DNA of 64,000 nt from Roseomonas sp. E05 (GTDB taxonomy: Bacteria > Pseudomonadota > Alphaproteobacteria > Acetobacterales > Acetobacteraceae), in assembly GCF_030063475.1 (NCBI RefSeq), contig NZ_JASIRT010000017.1, forward strand, positions 1 to 64,000, written 5' to 3'. Below, one piece after another: positions 1-9,566 of the stretch. Under the pieces are notes generated by a model that was not told the DNA's origin, searched no databases, and was given only the letters and a program-made list of their open reading frames with translations. Both the position numbers and the translations under genes were made by a program. The number at the start of each line of letters is the position of its first letter. Position 1 is the first letter of the stretch.

Positions 1-1
1 C

Positions 2-100
2 CTCAAGCAGTTCCGTCGCGTCGCAACCCGCTACGACAAGCTCCTCGCCAACTTCCGCGGCTTCGTTCTGCTCGCCTCAATCGCCATCCTACTCCGCTGA
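2..100 (+). mobile_element. 3' end of an IS5-family transposase gene (cut by window edge)
   Basis: Codons from base 2 to the TGA at 98-100 read LKQFRRVATRYDKLLANF and then a short hydrophobic tail ending ILLR. This is the characteristic C-terminus of IS5-group (DDE) transposases: a basic RRVATRYDKL segment followed by an aliphatic end. The rest of the element lies left of the window, so intactness and terminal inverted repeats cannot be judged. Its presence marks the left edge of an accessory region. Confidence 0.7.
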
Positions 101-120
101 AATCGTCACCACCGCCTAGT

Positions 121-230
121 GCCCTGCCCGCTGGGGAAACTGAGTTCTCCCAGACCCCGGCATTCTTTGTGATGGCGGGGTCCGGGGTGGCACTGTCACC
201 CCGGCGGGGTTCCAGGGGCGGCGCCCCTGG
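121..230. repeat. Hairpin-rich GC intergenic repeat overlapping the GntR 3' end
   Basis: There are two perfect stem-loops. CCGGGGTG (182-189) pairs with CACCCCGG (197-204) around the GntR stop codon, and CCAGGGGCG (212-220) pairs with CGCCCCTGG (222-230) inside the last GntR codons. Bases 130-170 also resemble a degenerate left arm of the palindromic repeat found near 15.8 kb. Neither stem is followed by a U-run on the minus strand, so a terminator role is possible but not of the classic intrinsic kind. Confidence 0.5.
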
Positions 231-1194
231 CCCCGGCTGAAGCCTCGGGCGGCCGGGCCTGGCTGGCGGCTTCCAACAGGCCTCGCATGCCACGCAGGCT
301 GGTCACCACCGTGCTCAGATGCGCCCGCATCGCCTCGGCCGCCTCGGCGTTCCGCCCGACCTCCAGCAGGTCGAGGATGGCAAGGTGCTCGCGGGCCTGG
401 CGGTAGAAGCGCTGCCGGTCGGTCAGGGAGCGATAGATCAGCAGCCGGCGGATCCGGTTCACCCGCCGCAGCGTGTCGAGCATGAAGGGATTGCCCGAGG
501 CGCCGATGATGGCCTCGTGGTAGCGCACGCCGCGCTCGTAGAGCGCGTCGGCCGAGGCGGTCTCGATGCCGCCGGCCAGCATGTGCTCCTCCACCGCCCG
601 GCACTGGGCGGCGATCTCGGGGCTCAGCCGGTAGCCCGGCTCCAGCAGCGCCGCCGGCTCGACCGCCAGGCGCAGGCGGTAGGTCTGCTCCAGCGCGTCC
701 GGCGTGGTCAGTACGGAGGAAAAGCGCCAGCCATAGCCCGGCCGCCGCTCCGCCCAGCCTTCCGCCGCGATGCGGTCGAGCAGCTGGGCGAGCTGCCCCT
801 TGCTGACGCCGTAGCGCTCCCGCAGCGCCGCCTCGGAGATCGAGTCGGGCAGCCGGCCGGCCACGCGGTCCTCGGCCATGGCGAAGTAGATGCGCGAGAG
901 CGGGTCCCGCCCGCCGCGCCCGGCCAGCGCCTCCGCCGTGTGCCGCCCCTTCTCGGCGACGAAGAAGCCGCGCCGCGGCTCCGCCTTCACCACCCCCTGC
1001 TCGGCCAGCAGGCGCAGCGCCTGGTTCACCGGGAAGCGCGAGACGCCGAAGCGGTCGGCCAGCAGCTGGGCGGGGAGATGCGTCCCGGGCGGCATCATGC
1101 CGGCGCCGATCTCCCCCGCGATCGCCGCCGCCAGCTCCGCCGCCATGCCGGCCTGGGCACCCGGGGCCGCCCTGGTCGTGATCTCTCGTTCCAT
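196..1194 (-). CDS. GntR-family regulator with two winged-HTH segments and an FCD domain
   Basis: A transcriptional regulator, probably ligand-responsive, of the adjacent divergent Bug/MBL/Ldh genes. From the ATG at 1194 it is 332 aa, longer than the usual 220-250 aa FCD-type GntR protein. The first wHTH covers residues about 20-80 (LADRFGVSRFPVNQALRLLA). A second wHTH-like segment covers about 100-155 (LRERYGVSKGQLAQLLDRIA), and a helical FCD-like ligand domain follows to about 310. An upstream ATG at 1251 was not chosen because it lies inside a palindrome that is better explained as an operator and has no Shine-Dalgarno. The last residues (ARGAAPGTPPG) are encoded by an intergenic repeat, so the native C-terminus has probably been replaced or extended. 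Confidence 0.8.
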   Translation of the reverse strand: MEREITTRAAPGAQAGMAAELAAAIAGEIGAGMMPPGTHLPAQLLADRFGVSRFPVNQALRLLAEQGVVKAEPRRGFFVAEKGRHTAEALAGRGGRDPLSRIYFAMAEDRVAGRLPDSISEAALRERYGVSKGQLAQLLDRIAAEGWAERRPGYGWRFSSVLTTPDALEQTYRLRLAVEPAALLEPGYRLSPEIAAQCRAVEEHMLAGGIETASADALYERGVRYHEAIIGASGNPFMLDTLRRVNRIRRLLIYRSLTDRQRFYRQAREHLAILDLLEVGRNAEAAEAMRAHLSTVVTSLRGMRGLLEAASQARPPEASAGARGAAPGTPPG

Positions 1195-1244
1195 CCCTGC
1201 CGATCTTGCCAGATTGCGCCGGCTTGCGAAGTCGGCGATGCAGG

Positions 1245-1272
1245 ATTGCATTTACATCGAACATTATGCAAT
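1245..1272. promoter_or_regulatory. Candidate GntR operator (inverted repeat)
   Basis: ATTGCAT (1245-1251) and ATGCAAT (1266-1272) are perfect 7-base inverted arms separated by 14 bases, in an AT-rich island between the divergent GntR and Bug genes. The position suits autoregulation and control of the plus-strand operon. Assignment to this GntR protein is inferred from position only. Confidence 0.5.
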
Positions 1273-1341
1273 TCATCAGGGCGAGATGACCTCCGGAGCA
1301 GCGGACCGCACCCTGCCCGTCGCACCAAGGAAGACCCGACC

Positions 1342-2331
1342 ATGCTCACGCGCCGCCATTTCGCCGCCTCCACCGGTCTCGCCCTGCTCGCCCCCGGCTT
1401 CCGCCCGGCCCGGGCGCAGTCCGCCTATCCGGACCGGCCGGTCCATGCCCTTGTCGGCTATCCGCCGGGCGGCGGGGTGGACATCGTGGCGCGGCTGGTG
1501 GGCTCGCCGATGGAGAAGCGGCTGGGCCAGCCGGTGATCGTGGACAACCGCCCCGGCGCCAGCGCGATGATCGCCGCCCAGGCGGTCGCGAAGGCGGCGC
1601 CGGACGGCTACACCCTGCTCTTCGCGGCGGCCGGCGAGGTGGCGGTCAATCCCGCGCTCTACAAGGAGCGCATGACCTATGACCCGGCGAAGGAGCTGGC
1701 GCCGGTCGCGCTCTGCGGCACCGTCCCCTGCCTCGTGGTGGTGCCGGCGAGCCTGCCCGTGCACAACCCGGCCGAGCTGATCGCCTATGCGAAGGCGAAC
1801 ATGGGCAAGCTCTCCTTCTCCTCCTCCGGCATCGGCAACCCGCAGCACCTGGCGGGCGAGCTGATGAACCACATGGCCGGCACCGACGTGCTGCACGTGC
1901 CCTACCGCGGCTCCGCCCCCGCCGTGACCGACGTGGCGGCCGGCCGCGTGACGATGAGCTTCAGCAGCCTCGGCGCCGCCCTGCCGCTGATCCAGGACGG
2001 CAAGCTGCGCGCCGTCGCCGTCACCTCCGGCAAGCCCATGCCGCAGCTGCCGGAGGTCGCGCCGCTCGGCACCGCGCCGGGAATGGAGGGCTACGAGCTG
2101 ATCAACTGGTTCGGCCTCTTCGCCCCCGCCGGGCTGCCGGCCCCGGTGATGGACAAGCTCGCCGCGGCCGCCGACAGCGCCCTGCAGGACGCGACGCTGC
2201 AGCGCAAGCTGATGGAGCAGGGCATCATTCCGCGCCGCCTCGATCCCACCGCCTTCCGCCGCTTCGTCGAGGAAGACGCGGTGAAGTTCGCCAGGATCAT
2301 CGACGACGCCAGAATCACCGTGGAGGGCTGA
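1342..2331 (+). CDS. Bug-family tripartite tricarboxylate transporter substrate-binding protein
   Basis: A periplasmic binding protein of the BugD/TctC family, which usually captures carboxylated small molecules. It is 329 aa, normal for the family. The N-terminus MLTRRHFAASTGLALL has a twin-arginine-like motif followed by an Ala-rich cleavage region (PARAQS). Family blocks include YPDRPVHALVGYPPGGGVDI, VIVDNRPGASAMIAAQAVAKAAPDGYTLL and HVPYRGSAPAVTDVAAG. The ATG at 1342 is chosen over upstream starts because it begins the signal peptide and follows AAGGAAG. No TctA/TctB membrane genes are adjacent, so it is an orphan receptor, which is common for this family. It lies 5 bases upstream of the MBL gene. 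Confidence 0.92.
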   Translation: MLTRRHFAASTGLALLAPGFRPARAQSAYPDRPVHALVGYPPGGGVDIVARLVGSPMEKRLGQPVIVDNRPGASAMIAAQAVAKAAPDGYTLLFAAAGEVAVNPALYKERMTYDPAKELAPVALCGTVPCLVVVPASLPVHNPAELIAYAKANMGKLSFSSSGIGNPQHLAGELMNHMAGTDVLHVPYRGSAPAVTDVAAGRVTMSFSSLGAALPLIQDGKLRAVAVTSGKPMPQLPEVAPLGTAPGMEGYELINWFGLFAPAGLPAPVMDKLAAAADSALQDATLQRKLMEQGIIPRRLDPTAFRRFVEEDAVKFARIIDDARITVEG

Positions 2332-2336
2332 GCGCA

Positions 2337-3086
2337 ATGTACCGCATTGACGTCCTGGTGCAGGGCTTCCCCGGCAAGTCCGTCTGCCATGGCGGGCTGG
2401 GCTGGAGCACCATCGCCCTGCTGCGCGGCGAGGGCCGCTGCATTCTCATCGATGTCGGCGCCTTCGGCGTGCGCAAGGTCCTGGCGAAGCAGCTCGCCGC
2501 CCAGGGCGTGAAGCCGGAGGACGTCACCGACGTCGTGCTGACCCACGCGCATTACGACCACGCCGTGAACTTCACGCTGTTCCCGCGCGCCACGGTCTGG
2601 ATCGGCGAGGAGGAGCTGCGCTGGGCCGCCGCGCAGCCGCCGGGCTTCGACCCGCTGCCCGAGCTTTACGTCGCGGCGCTGGACCGCAACCCGGAGGTGC
2701 GGCGCATCAGGTCCGGCGAGGAGTTCCTGCCCGGGTTGCACGCCATCCTGGCGCCCGGCCACACGCCGGGCTGCCTGGTCTTCCACCTGACGGCAAACGA
2801 GACGCCGGTGATCTTCACCGGCGACGCCGCCAAGAACCGCGCCGAGCTGCTCTGCGGCCGGGCGGACATGAGCGAGGACGAGGCGGCCACCGGCCGTTCC
2901 ATCGCCGCTATCTGGGACCTGTGGCGCAAGGTGCCGGGCACGCTGGTGATCCCCGGCCACGACCTGACCCTGCGCCTCGATGAGAACGGCCACGCCGCCT
3001 ATGTCGGCACGCGCGACGCCGCCATCGCCGCCTGGTTCGGCGAGGACATCGAGCAGATCACCCGTTTCGAACTCCGCTGCGACTGA
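2337..3086 (+). CDS. MBL-fold metallo-hydrolase (AHL-lactonase-like)
   Basis: A metallo-beta-lactamase-fold hydrolase of 249 aa, probably cytoplasmic because it lacks a signal peptide. The dinuclear metal site is complete: HAHYDH at residues 70-75, His141 in APGHTPG, Asp162 in FTGDAAKN and His207 in VIPGHD. The layout matches N-acyl-homoserine lactonase-like or glyoxalase-II-like hydrolases, but the substrate is not determined. It is closely linked to the Bug gene before it and the Ldh-family gene 6 bases after it. A role in opening a lactone or ester within the same catabolic operon is plausible but inferred. Confidence 0.88.
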   Translation: MYRIDVLVQGFPGKSVCHGGLGWSTIALLRGEGRCILIDVGAFGVRKVLAKQLAAQGVKPEDVTDVVLTHAHYDHAVNFTLFPRATVWIGEEELRWAAAQPPGFDPLPELYVAALDRNPEVRRIRSGEEFLPGLHAILAPGHTPGCLVFHLTANETPVIFTGDAAKNRAELLCGRADMSEDEAATGRSIAAIWDLWRKVPGTLVIPGHDLTLRLDENGHAAYVGTRDAAIAAWFGEDIEQITRFELRCD

Positions 3087-3092
3087 GGCACC

Positions 3093-4121
3093 ATGACCGA
3101 GACAAAGATCCCCGAGGCCGAGCTTCTTGCCCTTGCCACCCGCGCCCTGGCGCGCGGCGGCATGCCGGAGGCCGAGGCGGCCGAGGCGGCCCGGGTGCTG
3201 GTGCTGGCCGACATGTTCGGCCTGCGCACGCATGGCATCAGCCGCGTCGCGCAGTACCTGGAGCGGGTGAAGCTGGGCGGCATCAACGCGCAGGCGAAAG
3301 TGGAGGTCACGCGGGTGGCGCCCGGCCTCAGCATGGTGGACGGGCAGAACGGCGTCGGCACGCTGGTCGGCATGCGGGCGCTGCGGGCGGCGACGGAGTC
3401 GGCGCGGGAGGTCGGCGTCGGCGCCGCCTTCGCACGCGGCAGCAACCATTTCGGCCCGGTGCTGCCCTATGCCTTCCTGGCGGCGCAGGAGGGCTTCGCC
3501 TCCTTCATCGCCAGCAACGCCACCACCACCATCGCGCCCTGGGGCGGCAAGGACACGCGGGTCGGCAACAACCCGATGGGCATCGGCATGCCCAATCCGG
3601 GCGGCGACCCGATCATCCTGGACATGGCGCTGAGCGTCGCGGCGCGCGCCAAGATCCGCAAGCTGGCCGAGCATGGCGCGCCGATGCCGGAAGGCTGGGC
3701 GACCGATGCCGAGGGCCAGCCGACCACCGATCCGGTCCGGGCGCTGAAGGGTTTCCTTTTGCCGGTCGGCGGCCACAAGGGTTACGGGCTGGCGGTCATG
3801 GTCGACCTGCTGGCCGGCCTGCTCTCCGGCGCCGCCTACCTGACCCATGTGCAGGCCTGGGACAAGAACCCGGGCGTGGCACAGAATCTCGGCCATGTCT
3901 TCGTCCTGATCGACACCAGCCGGATGCAGGCGCAGGAGTGGCTGCGGGAGCGGATGGCCGATTTCGGCGGCATCCTGCGCAGCACGCCGCCGGCCGACCC
4001 GGCCGCGCCGGTGATGGCGCCAGGCGACCGCGAGATGGCGACCTATGGGCGCAGCCAGCGCGACGGGGTGGTGGTGGCCACAGCCGACCTGCAGGCGGTG
4101 GAGGCGCTGGCCAGGGGCTGA
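3093..4121 (+). CDS. Ldh-family (malate/L-lactate dehydrogenase type) NAD(P)-dependent oxidoreductase
   Basis: A 342-aa member of the MDH2/Ldh2 superfamily. It includes malate, sulfolactate and ureidoglycolate dehydrogenases and Delta1-piperideine/pyrroline-2-carboxylate reductases. The conserved LRTHGISR motif with His47 is near the N-terminus, GSNHFGP with the catalytic His119 follows, and GGHKGYGL lies near residue 230. It is the third gene of the Bug-MBL-Ldh operon. The most likely reaction is interconversion of a 2-oxo (or cyclic imino) acid and its reduced form. The exact substrate is not visible. Confidence 0.88.
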   Translation: MTETKIPEAELLALATRALARGGMPEAEAAEAARVLVLADMFGLRTHGISRVAQYLERVKLGGINAQAKVEVTRVAPGLSMVDGQNGVGTLVGMRALRAATESAREVGVGAAFARGSNHFGPVLPYAFLAAQEGFASFIASNATTTIAPWGGKDTRVGNNPMGIGMPNPGGDPIILDMALSVAARAKIRKLAEHGAPMPEGWATDAEGQPTTDPVRALKGFLLPVGGHKGYGLAVMVDLLAGLLSGAAYLTHVQAWDKNPGVAQNLGHVFVLIDTSRMQAQEWLRERMADFGGILRSTPPADPAAPVMAPGDREMATYGRSQRDGVVVATADLQAVEALARG

Positions 4122-4135
4122 GGCGGCGCGGCCTG

Positions 4136-4705
4136 CTACCGCTGCCGCGGCTGGCTGGCCGTCATGACGGCGCGGTGGACGCTGCGGATAAGCCCGTCGA
4201 GCTCCCCAATGGCGACCGGGTTGGTCGCCACATAGGATGCCACCAGGCGCGCCGTGTAGGCCAGCGCGCCGGTGGCCGGCCGCTCCGCCCTGGCGGCGGG
4301 CGGAGGCTCGGACCCCTTGGGTGGCGCCGTGTCAGGCGCGGCAGGCTCCGGTTCAGCGGGGGCCGAGGGGGCCGCTGCTTCCGGGCTTGCGGCGGGGCGC
4401 GCTTCCTCCGGGGCAGCCGGCGGGTGCGCAGGGCCGATGATGCTCCGCTCGGGCAGGGGCTGCCGCAAAAGGGCCTGCAAGGTGGCCACAGTTTCCAGGA
4501 AGCCATCCGGCCGGACCACCAGAAAGGCCCGCCCCTCCATCCAGAAGACCCGCCGCTGCATCGAGAGGGTTGCGATCTGCTCGTCCGTCGCCGCCACGAC
4601 GTGGCGACCTCGCGCTTGCGCGGCCTGGCGCTGTTCGGGGGTCAATTCAACCAAGACAGTTCCTGATCCGAAAAGGAAGGGGACGAGGCGGCGCTGGGAT
4701 GTCAC
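4136..4705 (-). CDS. Uncharacterised protein with a C-terminal MucR/Ros-like segment but no zinc finger
   Basis: A 189-aa protein starting at GTG 4705. Residues 1-85 form a compact unknown domain (VPFLFGSGTVLVELTPEQR, VFWMEGRAFLVVRPDGF). Residues 95-145 are a Pro/Ala/Glu-rich linker. Residues about 148-182 (AYTARLVASYVATNPVAIGE, then LDGLIRSVHRAV) closely resemble the N-terminal helical region of MucR/Ros regulators. The C2H2 zinc finger (CxxC...H...H) that carries DNA binding in that family is absent; the protein has no cysteine. It could be an oligomerisation partner or antagonist of MucR. A good TATAAT lies 25 bases upstream of the start. Confidence 0.65.
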   Translation of the reverse strand: MTSQRRLVPFLFGSGTVLVELTPEQRQAAQARGRHVVAATDEQIATLSMQRRVFWMEGRAFLVVRPDGFLETVATLQALLRQPLPERSIIGPAHPPAAPEEARPAASPEAAAPSAPAEPEPAAPDTAPPKGSEPPPAARAERPATGALAYTARLVASYVATNPVAIGELDGLIRSVHRAVMTASQPRQR

Positions 4706-4729
4706 GGCTCAAATACAATCCCGCACCTG

Positions 4730-4735
4730 ATTATA
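4730..4735 (-). promoter_or_regulatory. Probable -10 element of the MucR-like gene
   Basis: On the minus strand this reads TATAAT, a perfect consensus -10 in an AT-rich patch 25 bases upstream of the GTG at 4705, implying a very short leader. No convincing -35 hexamer is seen at the usual spacing. Confidence 0.4.
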
Positions 4736-4802
4736 CGCGCTCCATTGCCATATGGGAGGCCGGATCTCGCGACGAGGGATGGCCCCGGCGCAGGAGGCGG
4801 CC

Positions 4803-5639
4803 TCAGCGCCCGCGCGGCCCGGTGCCGGCGGGCTGCGGAGCCGGCTCCATCGCCGCGCCGGCCCGTCGCAGCACGGGATCGAAGGGGTTGAGCCGGGCTG
4901 CGATCGCCGCCGCCTCCTGCTTCAGCATCTGCGCGATCACGGCGCGCCGCGCCGGCGTCAGCCGCTCCTCGATGCTGCCGACGCTGAGCGCGGCAACGGC
5001 TCTGCCCTCGCGGTCCAGGATGGGAACGCCAAGCCCGGCCATCCCCGGAATCAGGCCGGTGGCGCCACCCGCATGCCCCTCGCCCCGCACGCGGATCAGC
5101 TCGGTGCGCACCGAGGCCTCGTCGAACAGGCCGATCTGCTGCATGCGGGGCAGGTTATGGCGGATCACCTCGTCCTGCTCCCCGGGAGGCAGGAAAGCAA
5201 GGATGGCGACCGAGCCCTGCCCCACCCCGAGCGGCACGCGCCCGCCGATGTCGCCGGTGAAGGAACGGATCGGCAGCGGCCCGGCGGAACGGTCAATGCA
5301 GACGGCGTCGTAGCCGTTGTGGACCAGCAGGAAGAGCGTCTCGCCGAGGGAGGCGGTGAGCCGCAGCAGCGCCGGCCGGGCGATCTCGCGCAGGCCCTGC
5401 GGGCTGCCGGCGCGGGCGGCAAGCAGGAACAGGTCGAGCCCGAGCGCATAGCGCTTGCTCCGCGGATCGAACTGCACGAACCCTTCCGCCGCCATGCTGC
5501 GCAGCAGCCGGTGCGCCGTGGGGCGCGGCAGGCCGGCGGCCTCCGCCAGCCCGGTCAGGCGGAGCCCGCCGGGACCGCCCTCGCCAAGCAGGCGAAGCAG
5601 GGTGAAGGCACGGTGCAGGCTGCTGGCGGGGTCGAGCAC
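4803..5639 (-). CDS. IclR-family transcriptional regulator
   Basis: A 278-aa regulator with an N-terminal winged helix (residues about 8-65; LAEAAGLPRPTAHRLLRSMA is the recognition region) and a C-terminal IclR effector domain (about 80-255, containing LVHNGYDAVCIDR, VPLGVGQGSVAILAFL and GGATGLIPGMAGLGVPI). It is divergent from the hydantoinase operon, whose control region contains overlapping palindromes, so it is the likely local regulator. The start is the GTG at 5637-5639, reading VLDPASSLHRAF, typical of IclR N-termini. A Pro/Gly-rich tail follows the effector domain. Confidence 0.9.
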   Translation of the reverse strand: MLDPASSLHRAFTLLRLLGEGGPGGLRLTGLAEAAGLPRPTAHRLLRSMAAEGFVQFDPRSKRYALGLDLFLLAARAGSPQGLREIARPALLRLTASLGETLFLLVHNGYDAVCIDRSAGPLPIRSFTGDIGGRVPLGVGQGSVAILAFLPPGEQDEVIRHNLPRMQQIGLFDEASVRTELIRVRGEGHAGGATGLIPGMAGLGVPILDREGRAVAALSVGSIEERLTPARRAVIAQMLKQEAAAIAARLNPFDPVLRRAGAAMEPAPQPAGTGPRGR

Positions 5640-5681
5640 GAGGAATTCCGGATATCGGCATCACAGGCCTAAGATTTGGTC

Positions 5682-5739
5682 ATGGAATTCCATTGAATGG
5701 AAGTTGCAGCGCGTTTTTCCCATTCAGAGAAAAAGCTGC
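5682..5739. promoter_or_regulatory. Cluster of palindromes in the IclR/hydantoinase divergent control region
   Basis: ATGGAATTCCAT (5682-5693) is a perfect palindrome. It overlaps TTCCATTGAATGGAA (5688-5702), a perfect 15-base palindrome around a central base. GCAGC...TTTTTC (5706-5719) and GAAAAAGCTGC (5729-5739) form a further imperfect inverted repeat. The size and AT-rich character fit IclR-type operators, whose known sites are 15-base near-palindromes related to TGGAAA-n-TTTCCA. Confidence 0.6.
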
Positions 5740-5810
5740 TTGCCGCCCCAGGGGTTGCAACGAAATAGTAATCGCCGTTCCCTGCATCCATCCCTGGAGG
5801 AAGCTGCAGC

Positions 5811-7879
<2,069 letters not shown>

Positions 7880-7883
<4 letters not shown>

Positions 7884-9532
7884 GCCAAGCGTTGCAGGCC
7901 AGCACCGCCCCGGCGCTGGACCCGATCACCGTCGAGGTGATCGGCGCCGCCCTCTCCTCCATCGTCGAGGAAACCGGCGAGGCGCTGATCCGCGCCTCCT
8001 ACTCCACCAACATCAAGGAGCGGCGCGACTGCTCCACCGCACTGTTCAACGCCGCCGGCGAGACGCTGTGCCAGGCCGAGCATATCCCGATCCATCTCGG
8101 CAGCTTCATCGGCATCATCCCGCACATCATGCGCCGCCACCCGGTGGAAGACATGCGGCCGGGCGACGTCTTCGTCGGCAACGACGCCTATGAGGGCGGC
8201 GGCACCCATTTGCCCGACATCGTGCTCGCCGAGCCGATCTTCGTGGAGGGCCGGATCGCCGCCTGGACGGTGAACCTGGCGCACCACTCCGACTTCGCCG
8301 ATCGCGGCCATGCCCACATCTACCAGGAGGGGCTGCGCATCCCGCCGGTGCGGCTCTACCGCGCCGGGGTGCTGCAGAAGGACATCCAGGACCTCATCCT
8401 GCTGAACTGCCAGGTGCCGCACGAGCGGCTCTCGGACCTGCGCGCGCAGATGGCGGCCAACCGTGTCGGCGTGCAGCGCTTCCAGGCGCTCTGCGCGAAG
8501 TATGGCACGGAGACGGTGCTGGCCGCCGGCAGCGCGCTGCTCGACTATGCCGAGCGCAAGATGCGCGCCGGCATCGCCGCCATTCCCGACGGCACCTATG
8601 CCTTTCAGGACGAGTTCGACAGCCCGGAGATCGACGGCACCCTGCCCTTCTCGCTGCGCGTGACGGTGCAGGGCGACGGCATGACGCTGGATTTCGATGG
8701 GCCGGACCAGATGCGCGCCGGCCTCAACATGACCTATACGGCGCTGCTCGCCACCGTGTACTACGCGGTGAAGTCGGTGGTGGACCCGACCATCCTGCCG
8801 AATGCCGGGCTGGCGCGCCCCCTCGCCGTCACGGCACGCGAGGGCAGCATGCTCAACTGCAAGCATCCGGCCGCGGTGAACGGCCGGCTGCAGGCCTGCC
8901 AGCGTGTTTCCGACATGATCCTCGGCGCGCTGGCCCAGGCGGTGCCGGAGCGTGTCACCGCCTGCACCAACTCCACCTGCACCGTCGCCAGCTTCATCGG
9001 CAGCCGCAAGGCGGATGGCGCGCTCTGGGTCTATCTGGAGACCATGGGCGGCGGCAATGGCGCCCGCGCCACCAAGGACGGGCTGGACGGCGTGCATGTG
9101 CACACCACCAACACCTCCAACCTGCCGGTCGAGGCGCTGGAGATCGAGTACCCGTTGACCTTGCTGCGCTACGAGCTGGTGCAGGATTCCGGCGGCATCG
9201 GGCGCTTCCGCGGCGGCATGGGGCTGCGCCGGGTCTATCGCGCCGACGAGGATTGCCGCGTCCGCATCGACACCTCCCGCCTGCACTCGCGGAGCTGGGG
9301 CCTGTTCGGCGGCGGTGGCGGCGGGCATGGTGCGGTGGAGTGCGGACCGGGCGTGCAGTTCACCGGCAACACGGCGGTGTTGAAGGCGGGGCAGTGGTTC
9401 GCCATCGTCAGCCCTGGCGGTGGCGGCTACGGGCCGCCCGAGCAGCGCAGCGCCGAGGCCGTGGCGCGCGATCTGGCCGAGGGGACGATCAGCGCCGCAA
9501 CCGCGCGCGAGGCCTATCACCACGCGCCCTGA
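7880..9532 (+). CDS. Hydantoinase/oxoprolinase family protein, B subunit
   Basis: A 550-aa B subunit paired with the preceding A subunit. Family blocks include DPITVEVIGAALSSIVEETG at the N-terminus, GHAHIYQEGLRIPPVRLY, and a Gly-rich C-terminus (GLFGGGGGGHG, then SPGGGGYGPPE) conserved in HyuB and oxoprolinase C-terminal halves. The catalytic centre of the heteromeric enzyme is contributed by this subunit together with ATP use by HyuA. The start overlaps the hyuA stop. It is followed within 35 bases by the solute-binding-protein gene, so uptake and ring-opening are probably co-expressed. Confidence 0.93.
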
Positions 9533-9566
9533 GCGACAGCGACCATCTGGGAAAGGAGAGTTCCGC

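Noticed and set aside
319-1341. Extension of the Bug protein to an upstream start giving 670 residues
   Set aside because: The extra residues are antisense to the GntR gene, and the signal peptide begins at 1342 after a good ribosome-binding site.
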